Of a DNA stretch of 64,000 nucleotides, positions 44,390 through 51,507 are shown piece after piece (the stretch's first letter is position 1; each line of letters opens with the position of its first letter). The DNA lies in the NCBI GenBank assembly GCA_039796575.1, contig JBDKJP010000016.1, forward strand, positions 1-64,000, written 5' to 3'. The DNA comes from UBA668 sp039796575. GTDB lineage: Bacteria > Actinomycetota > Acidimicrobiia > Acidimicrobiales > Ilumatobacteraceae. The position numbers and the translations under genes are program-made. The notes beneath the pieces were generated by a model. It made no database searches. It was not told the DNA's origin and saw only the letters and a program-made list of their open reading frames with translations.

Positions 44390-45030
44390 TCCGAGTCATC
44401 GTCGTCGACGACCATCCGGTGGTGTGCGCCGGCATCGCCCGCTACATCACCGCCGAGAGCGACCTCGAGGTCGTCGCCACCGCGCTCGACGGCGAGAAGG
44501 CCATCGAGCTCGACCGCACGCTGCGGCCCGACGTCACGCTCATGGACCTGTCGATGCACCCCGTCGACGGCGTGGAGGCCACCCGCCGCATCATGGCCCA
44601 GCGGCCGGACGCCCACGTGCTGGTGCTGGCCGCCACGGCCGATCCCCCGCACGTGCTGGCCGCCATCGACGCCGGCGCTCTCGGCTTCCTGTTGAAGGAC
44701 AGCGAACCGGCCGCCATCGGCGAGGCCATCCGCGCCGCGTCGCGGGGCGAATCGCCGCTCGACCCCCGGCTGGCCAGCACGCTGGTGCGCGACCGCCATT
44801 CGCGCCGCGCCGGCGTGAAGCTCACCGATCGCGAGGCCGAGGTGCTGGCCCTCGCGGCGCAGGGCATGCTCAACAAGCAGATCGCCCGCACGCTCGGCAT
44901 CGGCGAGAAGACGGTCAAGGCGCACCTCGGCCGCGTGTACGAACGGCTCGGTGTCACCAACCGTGCGGACGCCGTGGCCTGGGCGCTCGACAGCGACCTG
45001 GCCGGCGCCACGCCGTCGGCCGGCGCCTGA
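44386..45030 (+). CDS. NarL/FixJ-family response regulator
   Basis: The 214-residue regulator has a receiver domain with Asp8-Asp9, phospho-acceptor Asp54 in LMDLSM and Lys104 in FLLKDSEP. A LuxR-type helix-turn-helix domain follows (LTDREAEVLALAAQGMLNKQIARTLGIGEKTVKAHLGRVYERLGV). Phosphorylation by the adjacent kinase should control DNA binding. NarL-type regulators usually bind short inverted or paired heptamers, so this protein is not the most natural reader of the 11-bp array upstream of the peroxidase gene. The start GTG overlaps the kinase stop (GTGA). Confidence 0.9.
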   Translation: MIRVIVVDDHPVVCAGIARYITAESDLEVVATALDGEKAIELDRTLRPDVTLMDLSMHPVDGVEATRRIMAQRPDAHVLVLAATADPPHVLAAIDAGALGFLLKDSEPAAIGEAIRAASRGESPLDPRLASTLVRDRHSRRAGVKLTDREAEVLALAAQGMLNKQIARTLGIGEKTVKAHLGRVYERLGVTNRADAVAWALDSDLAGATPSAGA

Positions 45031-45212
45031 TCCGGCCGCTCCTGGGACCGCCGCGGGCGGGGTCGTACGACACAGAAAAGTTCGTGCCCGATCGCGCCGG
45101 ACGCGAGGTGCGAGGTGAGGGCGTCGCGTCGCTCCTGCCCCGCACGGAGGGCACTCGTCGATCACGGAGCGCGGTCGACCGATCGGCCTCGGTGAGACCA
45201 CTTGACGAATGG

Positions 45213-45224
45213 GGTCCTAGGACC
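45213..45224. repeat. 12-bp palindrome, possible operator
   Basis: GGTCCTAGGACC is a perfect palindrome directly abutting the hairpin at 45225. It lies 137 bp upstream of the SARP-like gene start and just after a TTGACG hexamer, so it could be an operator. Confidence 0.4.
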
Positions 45225-45248
45225 GTCCTCGGTCGAGCGACCGAGGAC
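45225..45248 (+). terminator. 11-bp hairpin followed by TTT
   Basis: GTCCTCGGTCG (45225-45235) and CGACCGAGGAC (45238-45248) are perfect reverse complements separated by AG and followed by TTT. The hairpin resembles a terminator, but it lies about 195 bp past the response-regulator stop, so a regulatory role for the next gene is also possible. Confidence 0.45.
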
Positions 45249-45360
45249 TTTCGTCCCTTCGTGGCCTCTGGTTGAATCCCACCACGGGTCATCGGACACC
45301 GGTGTTGCACGGGAGCGGCACCGGGACGACGGGAGACGATGACCCGACGAAAGGGCGACC

Positions 45361-46167
45361 ATGAACATCAGTCTCTTCGGACCGTTGCAGTGCCACGACG
45401 GCGGGCGCACGTTGCGGGCCAGCGACCTCGGCGGCGCGAAGCCGCGCGGGCTGCTCGAACTGCTGCTCCTCGCACGGGGTCGCACGATGAGCAAGGAGCA
45501 GCTCGCCGAAGCGCTGTGGGCCGACCAGCAGCCCAAGAACGTCGCCGGCACGCTCGAGCACTACGTGTGCGTGCTGCGCCGCAAGCTGTTCACCGATCAG
45601 GCGCTCGCCCGCGAGGTGCTGGCCACCGAGCCCGGCGCCTACCGGTTCGACACCAGCCGTGTGGCCCTCGACCTCGACGAGTTCGACCGGCTCGTCCGCC
45701 AGGCCGAGCACGCCGAGGAGGGCCGCCGTCGGGTGCTGCTCTCGCAGGCCGTCGACCTGGCCCGCCACGACCTGCTCGACGACGCGCCGTACGCACCGTG
45801 GGCCGTGGCCGAGCGCGAGCTGTACCGCAGCCGGGTCACCCGCGCCCACCTGGCCATCGCCCGCGACTGCCTGGGCGCCGGTCAGTACGACTGCGCGATG
45901 CGCCACGGCGAGTCCGCGCTGCAGGTCGCGCCGTACTCCGAGGAGGCGTTCCGCGCCCTCATGGTGGCCGACCACGCGCTCGGCCACGCCGACCTCGCCC
46001 GGGCGGCGCACCGCCGCTGCCGGCAGGTGCTGGCCGAGCACCTCGGGGTCGACCCGACCAGCGAGACCGAGGCCGTCGCCGCCGCCATCGACGCAGGCGT
46101 GCCCGCCGACGAGCTGGTGCGCGCGTTCCTCGACCGCACGCTGCACGGCATGCTGGTCGCCGCCTGA
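45361..46167 (+). CDS. SARP/BTAD-family transcriptional regulator
   Basis: The 268-residue protein has the SARP layout: an OmpR-type winged helix (about 1-95, NISLFGPLQCHDGGRTLRA and AEALWADQQPKNVAGTLEHYVCVLRRKL) and a bacterial transcriptional activation domain (about 100-245, EFDRLVRQAEH to RRCRQVLAEHLG). SARPs bind tandem heptamer repeats with 11-bp spacing next to the -35 region and recruit RNA polymerase. Such a repeat pattern occurs upstream of the peroxidase-RTX gene 8 kb away, so a link is testable. An AAAGGG site lies close to the ATG. The 330-bp region before it holds two palindromes. Confidence 0.82.
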   Translation: MNISLFGPLQCHDGGRTLRASDLGGAKPRGLLELLLLARGRTMSKEQLAEALWADQQPKNVAGTLEHYVCVLRRKLFTDQALAREVLATEPGAYRFDTSRVALDLDEFDRLVRQAEHAEEGRRRVLLSQAVDLARHDLLDDAPYAPWAVAERELYRSRVTRAHLAIARDCLGAGQYDCAMRHGESALQVAPYSEEAFRALMVADHALGHADLARAAHRRCRQVLAEHLGVDPTSETEAVAAAIDAGVPADELVRAFLDRTLHGMLVAA

Positions 46168-46171
46168 CGAG

Positions 46172-47617
46172 TCAGAGCGTGCGGGCGATGCGCTCGCCGA
46201 TCATCACGGCGGGCATGTTGGTGTTCGCCCGGGTGATCTGCGGCATCAGGCTGACGTCGGCCACCACCACGTTGGGGAAGCCGTGCACCCGGCCGTCGGT
46301 GTCGCACACGGCCATCGGGCCCGAGCCCATCGCGCACGTGCCGACCGGGTGGTAGTAGTGCGCGACGTTCGCGAAGATGGCCGCGTCGGTGCTCATGTCG
46401 GTGATGCGGTCGCCGAGCACCTCGGCGAGCACCGGTCGCGACAGCAGTTGCTCGGCCAGCACCAGGCCCTCGCGCAGCACCGCCAGGTCGTGCCCCTCCT
46501 CGTCACTGAGGTAGCCGTGGTCGATGTGCGGGTGCGCCGACGGGTCGGTCGACGTGAGGTGCACGATGCCGCGGCTGCGCACGTCGACACACGACACCTC
46601 GACCTGCACACCGCCGTAGAACACGCTGGTCTGGTCGCTCGCGCACACCGGGAAGAGGTGGAGGTCGTAGCGACCGTCGGGTGATTGCGACGTGACGAAC
46701 TTGCCGAGCGTCTGCTCCTCGGGCAGGAAACCCGTGGCCGCCACCTCGTCGAGCCACGCCTGCAGCTTGGGGGTGACGGCGCGGTCGGCGTGCACGAGCG
46801 GGTGATCGTGCAGGTTCGCGCCCACGCCGGGCAACGCCACCTTCACGGGCACGCCGACGGCGCGCAGCACCGACGGGTCGCCCACACCCGATCGTTCGAG
46901 CACCAGCGGCGTGCCATAGGCGCCGCACGACAGCACCACCGTGCCGGCCTCGACCCGCAGCGGCTCGCCGTGACGCATGCCGAGCACACGGGCGCCACCG
47001 CCGTGCGACTCGACGCGGTCGACGAGCGCCTCGTCGAGGATGCGCAGGGTGCCGCCACGCACCGGGTCGATGTACGCGAACGCGGCGTTCCACCGCACGT
47101 CGCCGACCACGTTCACGGTCTCCAGGCCGAACGACGGTCCGGCGTCGAGATCGCAGAGGTCGCTCGCGATGGGCCAGCCGAGGGCCTCGGCCGCCTGCAT
47201 GCAGCGCTCGTGGAACGGGCCCGCCTCATGCCGTTCGTAGGCACGCACGCGCATCCGCTCGAGCACGATGTCGTAGAGCGGCGCGACGTCGTCGCCGCGC
47301 CACCCCTCGAGGCCCCATGCGTCGTACTCCTCGCGCTGCCCCACTGCGGCGATGGCGCCGTTGTGCGAGCTGCACCCGCCCATCACGCGTGCCCGTTCGA
47401 ACGTCCAGCGGCCGGCCGTGTACCCCCAGTCGTGCGAGGTGGCCAACATCCGCGCGCTCATCAGGTCGGCAGGCCACCGGCCGGAGTCGTGCGCGCCGTA
47501 GTCGGGGCCTGCTTCCAGCAGCACGACGTCGCGCCCCTGCTCGGCCAGCCGGCCGGCCACCACGCAACCGGCCGAACCGGCTCCCACCACCACCACGTCG
47601 GCCGTGACCGTGCTCAT
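46172..47617 (-). CDS. GMC-family FAD oxidoreductase
   Basis: This 481-residue flavoenzyme of the glucose-methanol-choline family has the N-terminal FAD-binding VVVGAGSAGCVVAGRLAEQG and the segment ARVMGGCSSHNGAI. The active-site region is YYHPVGTCAMG with its His, and ITRANTNMPAVMIGERIA supplies the second catalytic residue (Asn). Family members oxidise alcohols such as choline, cholesterol or sugars; the substrate is unknown. The ATG at 47617 has GGGAGG six bases upstream and overlaps the stop of the alpha/beta hydrolase (ATGA), so the two are coupled. Its 3' end lies 4 bases from the convergent SARP-like gene stop. Confidence 0.87.
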   Translation of the reverse strand: MSTVTADVVVVGAGSAGCVVAGRLAEQGRDVVLLEAGPDYGAHDSGRWPADLMSARMLATSHDWGYTAGRWTFERARVMGGCSSHNGAIAAVGQREEYDAWGLEGWRGDDVAPLYDIVLERMRVRAYERHEAGPFHERCMQAAEALGWPIASDLCDLDAGPSFGLETVNVVGDVRWNAAFAYIDPVRGGTLRILDEALVDRVESHGGGARVLGMRHGEPLRVEAGTVVLSCGAYGTPLVLERSGVGDPSVLRAVGVPVKVALPGVGANLHDHPLVHADRAVTPKLQAWLDEVAATGFLPEEQTLGKFVTSQSPDGRYDLHLFPVCASDQTSVFYGGVQVEVSCVDVRSRGIVHLTSTDPSAHPHIDHGYLSDEEGHDLAVLREGLVLAEQLLSRPVLAEVLGDRITDMSTDAAIFANVAHYYHPVGTCAMGSGPMAVCDTDGRVHGFPNVVVADVSLMPQITRANTNMPAVMIGERIARTL

Positions 47618-48405
47618 CCGATTCCTCCCAGGGTGAACGCGCCGATCGGATCGGCGGGGTCGACGAGATCGTCGACGATGTCGAAATGATGCCGCGGCGC
47701 GCGTTCGAGCGCCGTGACCGCGGCGCCGGCGAGGCGGAGCTTGGCCGCCATCACGTGCGACTGCGCCTTGAACGCGTCGGTCTCGTTGTCGCCCCACGCG
47801 ACGAGCGTGCGCGTGGGCGATGCCACCGGCAGCAGTGCCGGGCTGAGTGCCTCGGCGTCGTCGGGGTGCAGGCCGAGCGCGTCGTTCACGGTGGTGAGCA
47901 CCACGGGCCGCAGGTCGTACACGCCGCTCAGCAGCACCACTCGGTCGACAGGCAGCGCGGGCACGGCGGCCAGGGCCACCATCGCGGCGAGGTGCGCACC
48001 GGCGGAGTGCCCCGCCAGCACGACCTCACGGTGCGGGCCGAGGGCCGCGAGCGAGGTGAGCGCGGCGCGGCACGCCTCGACCATCTCGGGCAACGTCGGG
48101 CCGGGGGCGATGGGGTACTCGACGGCGGCGTACGACCAGCCCTGGGCCAGCGCACCCGGTGCGAGGTACAGCGACGCCGCCGCGCTGAGCGCCTGCCAAT
48201 AGCCGCCGTGCACGAACACCAACAGCGGTGCACCGGCCCCCGCCGACACCACCCTGGTGCCGCCGGGCAGCTCCTCGACGCGGTCGCCGAGCGCGTCGCG
48301 AGCGGCCGCACTGCGGGCCACGTAGTCGTCGACGAACGGCTGCGCCGAGCCACCCACCCGTGAACTGGGCGAATACTCCTGTTCCAGGTCCGTCACACCG
48401 GCCAT
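47614..48405 (-). CDS. alpha/beta hydrolase, kynurenine-formamidase-like
   Basis: The protein has 263 residues from the ATG at 48405 and an alpha/beta hydrolase fold. The oxyanion motif FVHGGYWQ, nucleophile Ser in LAGHSAGAHLAAM and a His in RHHFDIVDDL near the end are visible. HGGYWQ with GHSAG is typical of kynurenine formamidase-like esterases (N-formylkynurenine hydrolysis), but other amide or ester substrates are possible and no other kynurenine gene is nearby. The start lacks a good ribosome site; an ATG 12 codons earlier (48441) is an alternative. It is coupled to the GMC oxidoreductase by an ATGA overlap and divergent from the FAS1 gene. Confidence 0.75.
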   Translation of the reverse strand: MAGVTDLEQEYSPSSRVGGSAQPFVDDYVARSAAARDALGDRVEELPGGTRVVSAGAGAPLLVFVHGGYWQALSAAASLYLAPGALAQGWSYAAVEYPIAPGPTLPEMVEACRAALTSLAALGPHREVVLAGHSAGAHLAAMVALAAVPALPVDRVVLLSGVYDLRPVVLTTVNDALGLHPDDAEALSPALLPVASPTRTLVAWGDNETDAFKAQSHVMAAKLRLAGAAVTALERAPRHHFDIVDDLVDPADPIGAFTLGGIG

Positions 48406-48499
48406 CGTAGGCGCCCCGCCGCGTAGGGTCTTTGGTCCCATCCCCAAGGGGTCACGCGCCCCTGCCTGCCAGTACGGGTGCGCCGCTACCGTCGTCTGC

Positions 48500-49504
48500 G
48501 TGTCCGTGAACCGCAAGTCCTCACCCCGTCGTCCTCTTCACCTCACCGTTGCCGTGGTCGGCCTCCTGGCCCTCGGCGCTGCGGCGTGCTCGGAAGACCC
48601 GAACGACGCCGTCACCACGTCGGCCGCCCCCACCGTGCCGGCCGATTCCACCACCTCGACCGAAGTGCCGCTGCCGATGGGCGACATCGTGGCCACGGCC
48701 CTCACCGGTCACGTGTTCACGCAGCTCGCGGGCAACGTGGTCGACGCCGGGCTGGTCGAGGCGCTGCGTGCGCCCGGCCCGTTCACGGTGTTCGCCCCCA
48801 CCGACGCGGCGTTCGAGAAGCTGCCGCTCGACGTGCTGCACACCGTGCAGGACAACGGCGACGTGCTGAAGGCCGTGCTGCTCCACCACGTGGTCGAGGG
48901 TGCCATCACCCCCGAGACGATGGAAGAGGGTGAGCTCACCACGCTCGCCGGCACCACCCTCACGGTCACCAAGGTGGGCGACACGTTCTTCGTCGACGGC
49001 AACCCCGTCGGTGCCGGCGTGCAGGCCACCAACGGCTGGGTGTACGTGATGAGCGACGTGCTCGTCCCGGGCCAGGCGCTCGGTACGGTCGTCGACGTCG
49101 CCGTCACCTTCAAGGACGCCGGCTTCGGCACGCTGGTCACCGCGGTCACCGAGGCCGGCCTCGTCGAGACGCTGTCGGGCGAGGGCCCGTTCACGGTGTT
49201 CGCCCCGGTCGACGCCGCCTTCGAGGCGCTCGACCCGGCCACGCTCGACGCCGCCCTGGCCGACCCGACCGGTCTGCTCACGACGGTGCTCACGTACCAC
49301 GTGGTGCCCGGCAAGATCACCACCGACCAGTTCGAGGACGGCGGCAAGCTCGTCACGGTGCAGGGCGAAGAGCTCACCACCACGCTCGACGAGGACGGCA
49401 ACTGGCTCATCAACGGCAACCCCATCGCCGTGCAGAACATCCAGGCCTCCAACGGCGTCATCCACGCCATGGGTGCGGTGCTCCTGCCGCCGTCGCTCGG
49501 CTGA
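48500..49504 (+). CDS. lipoprotein with two fasciclin (FAS1) domains
   Basis: The 334-residue lipoprotein has its lipobox ending at Cys30 (LGAAAC), a Thr/Ser/Pro linker (TTSAAPTVPADSTTSTEVP) and two FAS1 domains (about 62-195 and 200-333). Each domain shows the GPFTVFAPTDAAFEKL-type strand (second: GPFTVFAPVDAAFEAL) and a YHVV/HHVV box. FAS1 domains mediate adhesion to surfaces or matrix molecules. It starts at GTG, with a second GTG two codons later. A strong stem-loop with a T-tail follows its stop, so it is monocistronic. Confidence 0.88.
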   Translation: MSVNRKSSPRRPLHLTVAVVGLLALGAAACSEDPNDAVTTSAAPTVPADSTTSTEVPLPMGDIVATALTGHVFTQLAGNVVDAGLVEALRAPGPFTVFAPTDAAFEKLPLDVLHTVQDNGDVLKAVLLHHVVEGAITPETMEEGELTTLAGTTLTVTKVGDTFFVDGNPVGAGVQATNGWVYVMSDVLVPGQALGTVVDVAVTFKDAGFGTLVTAVTEAGLVETLSGEGPFTVFAPVDAAFEALDPATLDAALADPTGLLTTVLTYHVVPGKITTDQFEDGGKLVTVQGEELTTTLDEDGNWLINGNPIAVQNIQASNGVIHAMGAVLLPPSLG

Positions 49505-49532
49505 GCCACACGGCACACGATTCCCCAACGCG

Positions 49533-49558
49533 AAGGGCGGGCCTCCGGGCCCGCCCTT
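49533..49558 (+). terminator. rho-independent terminator of the FAS1 gene
   Basis: AAGGGCGGGCC (49533-49543) pairs with GGCCCGCCCTT (49548-49558) over a TCCG loop and runs into TT. It lies 29 bases after the FAS1 stop. This is the clearest terminator in the window. Confidence 0.8.
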
Positions 49559-49570
49559 TTCGCGTGCCCC

Positions 49571-49615
49571 GTTGGGTGCTTTCGTGCGCCCCTGCGCCGC
49601 ACGGAAACACCCAAC
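49571..49615. repeat. imperfect 17-bp inverted repeat
   Basis: GTTGGGTGCTTTCGTGC (49571-49587) and GCACGGAAACACCCAAC (49599-49615) are reverse complements with two mismatches, around an 11-base spacer. It lies directly after the FAS1 terminator. It may be a second terminator or part of a regulatory region for the next lipoprotein gene. Confidence 0.45.
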
Positions 49616-49654
49616 CGACGACCTCAGGGTCAGTCACCCACCCTCGCTCGAGCG

Positions 49655-49697
49655 TCCGTGAATGCACAGACCGCGACGTCGTGCTCCGTGAATGCAC
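49655..49697. repeat. direct repeat TCCGTGAATGCAC, 30-bp period
   Basis: The 13-mer TCCGTGAATGCAC occurs exactly at 49655-49667 and 49685-49697. Each contains a GTG-N4-CAC dyad and the copies sit on the same face of the helix, 88 and 58 bp upstream of the lipoprotein ATG at 49755. A paired operator is plausible. Confidence 0.45.
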
Positions 49698-49754
49698 CAA
49701 CAGCCGCCAGGCCCGTCGCTTGACCGCCGACGCCGCGCCCTGCAGGATGACCCG

Positions 49755-50300
49755 ATGAGCCGTGGTGCTGTCACCTTCGGTGTCGCCGCCGCGGTCGCAT
49801 GGCTGTTGTCGGCATGCAGCCCGGGGAACTCAGCCGGCGCCGACACCTCCGCGGTGATCGACGGCACGCTGACCCCGTCGTCCACGGTGACGACCAGCAC
49901 TGCTGGCGACGCCGAGGCTGACAACGCGTTCCACCGAGCGATCGACGAAGCCGGCATCGACCGAGCGACGGCGCCACCGCTCGCAGTGACGCTCGAGGGA
50001 GCCGCGTACTGCGGGTCCGAGGACGTCACCCGCGACGGGCTGAATGCAGCGGTTCGACAGTGTTTCGCGGACGCGCTCCGCGAGCGACGCACTGCGGTGT
50101 TCGTCTCGGTCGGGCTCACGAATGAAGGTGATCCACTCGCCTTCGTCTCCCGCACCGATGGTGGCTCGACGACGTTCTACTTCGACCACACACGTGACCC
50201 GTTGAGCAGTGGTGGATGGGAGGTGAGCTCCTGTGATGACCTCACCGTCGGGACGAGCCCGCCTCCGCAGCAAGCCCTCGTGTTCGCCTGTGCCGTGTGA
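49755..50300 (+). CDS. hypothetical lipoprotein
   Basis: This 181-residue lipoprotein has its lipobox at LLSAC (Cys21) and a Thr/Ser-rich linker (SSTVTTSTAG). The mature domain is unassigned, with four Cys (AAYCGSE, VRQCFAD, VSSCDD, FACAV) that could form two disulfides. An AGGA lies close to the ATG at 49755. The family is not recognised. It stands alone after the direct-repeat region and is convergent with the PIG-L gene. Confidence 0.7.
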   Translation: MSRGAVTFGVAAAVAWLLSACSPGNSAGADTSAVIDGTLTPSSTVTTSTAGDAEADNAFHRAIDEAGIDRATAPPLAVTLEGAAYCGSEDVTRDGLNAAVRQCFADALRERRTAVFVSVGLTNEGDPLAFVSRTDGGSTTFYFDHTRDPLSSGGWEVSSCDDLTVGTSPPPQQALVFACAV

Positions 50301-50333
50301 CGGCCGATTCGCGTCGAGCGCTGGGCGGTGTGG

Positions 50334-51101
50334 TCAGAACGCGAGGGGATCGAGGGGGCCGGCGGGGCCGTGGGCCCGCATGTACCACTCGTAGCCGTAG
50401 GCACCTTCGAACGTGTCGGCCGCCATCGTGAGCGGCTCGCTGCCGGGACCGATCTGGCTGACGTGTGCCGCCATCGCCGCCCGCTTCACCGCCGCCTGCT
50501 CGCGCACGTCGATGGTGACCGTGACCTCCACCGTGGGCACGCCGAGCGGCGCGGTGTTGGTGGCCGAGACCTCCATGCCGAGCAACGACTGCACCGCATG
50601 CCCGACGAGGTGGGTCTCCACGAAGTGCAGGTACTCGCGATCGACGGTGGCCTCGTACACCGTCGGCGTCCCGGCGAGCCGTGCGGCCACGTGGCCGACG
50701 CGTTGCACCACGAGGTGGTCGGGATGGCCGTAGATGCCGCCCTCGTCGTACACCACGAGGGCGTTGGTCTGCTCCTCGACGAGCCAACCCGCGAGCCGTG
50801 CCGCGAGGGCCTCCTGATCGGCATGCCAGCTCGACGACGGCGGCGCTGACCCCGCGTCGAGACCCGAGTCGCCCTGCCCGAGGAACGCCACACGGGCGAC
50901 GCCCAGCAGGTCGCACGCAGCCCGTGCCTCGGCGACGCGCACTGCGGCGAGCGGCCCGTCGGGATCGGTGTCGCCGTTGGTCAGGTAGACCACCGTCACC
51001 CGGTGACCGAGCTCGGCGAGCCGAGCGATGGTGCCGCCGGTGAAGATGGCTTCGTCGTCGGGATGTGCGTGGAGGAACACCACGCCCGGCCGTACCGCCA
51101 T
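50334..51101 (-). CDS. PIG-L family deacetylase (LmbE-like)
   Basis: The 255-residue zinc deacetylase has the PIG-L signature HAHPDDEAIFTGGTIA at the N-terminus and the GIYGHPDHLVV motif near 124-134 that supplies further metal-binding His residues. Family members remove acetyl groups from GlcNAc derivatives; actinobacterial ones include MshB and Mca of mycothiol metabolism. Which branch this belongs to is unclear. The cytochrome c lipoprotein gene lies four bases upstream on the same strand, so the two share a transcript although a functional link is not obvious. Confidence 0.83.
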   Translation of the reverse strand: MAVRPGVVFLHAHPDDEAIFTGGTIARLAELGHRVTVVYLTNGDTDPDGPLAAVRVAEARAACDLLGVARVAFLGQGDSGLDAGSAPPSSSWHADQEALAARLAGWLVEEQTNALVVYDEGGIYGHPDHLVVQRVGHVAARLAGTPTVYEATVDREYLHFVETHLVGHAVQSLLGMEVSATNTAPLGVPTVEVTVTIDVREQAAVKRAAMAAHVSQIGPGSEPLTMAADTFEGAYGYEWYMRAHGPAGPLDPLAF

Positions 51102-51105
51102 CGGG

Positions 51106-51501
51106 CTACTTCAGCGAGATGATGTAGTCGACGATGAGTTGCACGTCGGCGTCGGGGATGCGGTTGAGCGGCATCGGCACCTTCGTCCCGGCGGGCACGT
51201 CGGCCGGCGGGTCGACGATGGACCGCACGAGGTAGTCGCGGTCGACGGTGACGGTCTCGCCGCTCTCCAGCTCGACCTGCGACTCGTAGAGCCCCTTCCA
51301 CGTGGGCCCCACACCCACGCTGCCGTCGGTGCTGTGGCACGCCATGCAGCCGTAGTCCTTGGCGAGCGCCTTGCCGGGCAGCGCCTGCGGGTCCTTGTTC
51401 TCACCGCACGAGGCCAGCGCCAGCACGGCGCCGGTGAGCACGGTGGCGGGCAGCAGCTGCAGCAGTCGGCGGGAAATCGTCGGGTGGGCCACGGGCAACA
51501 T
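51106..51501 (-). CDS. cytochrome c lipoprotein
   Basis: This 131-residue lipoprotein has its lipobox at LASC (Cys32), followed by one c-type haem site CMACH (Cys52, Cys55, His56) and a likely axial Met110 in KVPMPLNRI. The domain resembles the cytochrome c part at the end of cytochrome oxidase subunit II (GPTWKGLYESQVELESG), so it may shuttle electrons at the outer membrane face. Only 6 bp separate its ATG from that of the divergent hrpA gene, leaving no room for ordinary promoters or ribosome sites; leaderless expression or internal starts are possible. It forms a pair with the PIG-L gene. Confidence 0.82.
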   Translation of the reverse strand: MLPVAHPTISRRLLQLLPATVLTGAVLALASCGENKDPQALPGKALAKDYGCMACHSTDGSVGVGPTWKGLYESQVELESGETVTVDRDYLVRSIVDPPADVPAGTKVPMPLNRIPDADVQLIVDYIISLK

Positions 51502-51507
51502 GGTGCC

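Larger units (their letters stand above)
45031..45360. other. 330-bp gene-free region with two palindromes
   Basis: No supported gene is seen between the response regulator and the SARP-like gene. The region carries a 12-bp palindrome at 45213-45224 and a hairpin at 45225-45248, listed separately, and a TTGACG hexamer at 45202-45207 without a convincing -10 partner. It probably holds the end of the two-component transcript and the promoter of the SARP-like gene. Confidence 0.6.

Noticed and set aside
44352..45275. A 307-codon + frame over the response regulator and the gap after it
   Set aside because: It is Arg-rich shadow sequence; the overlapping 44386-45030 frame has complete receiver and HTH motifs.
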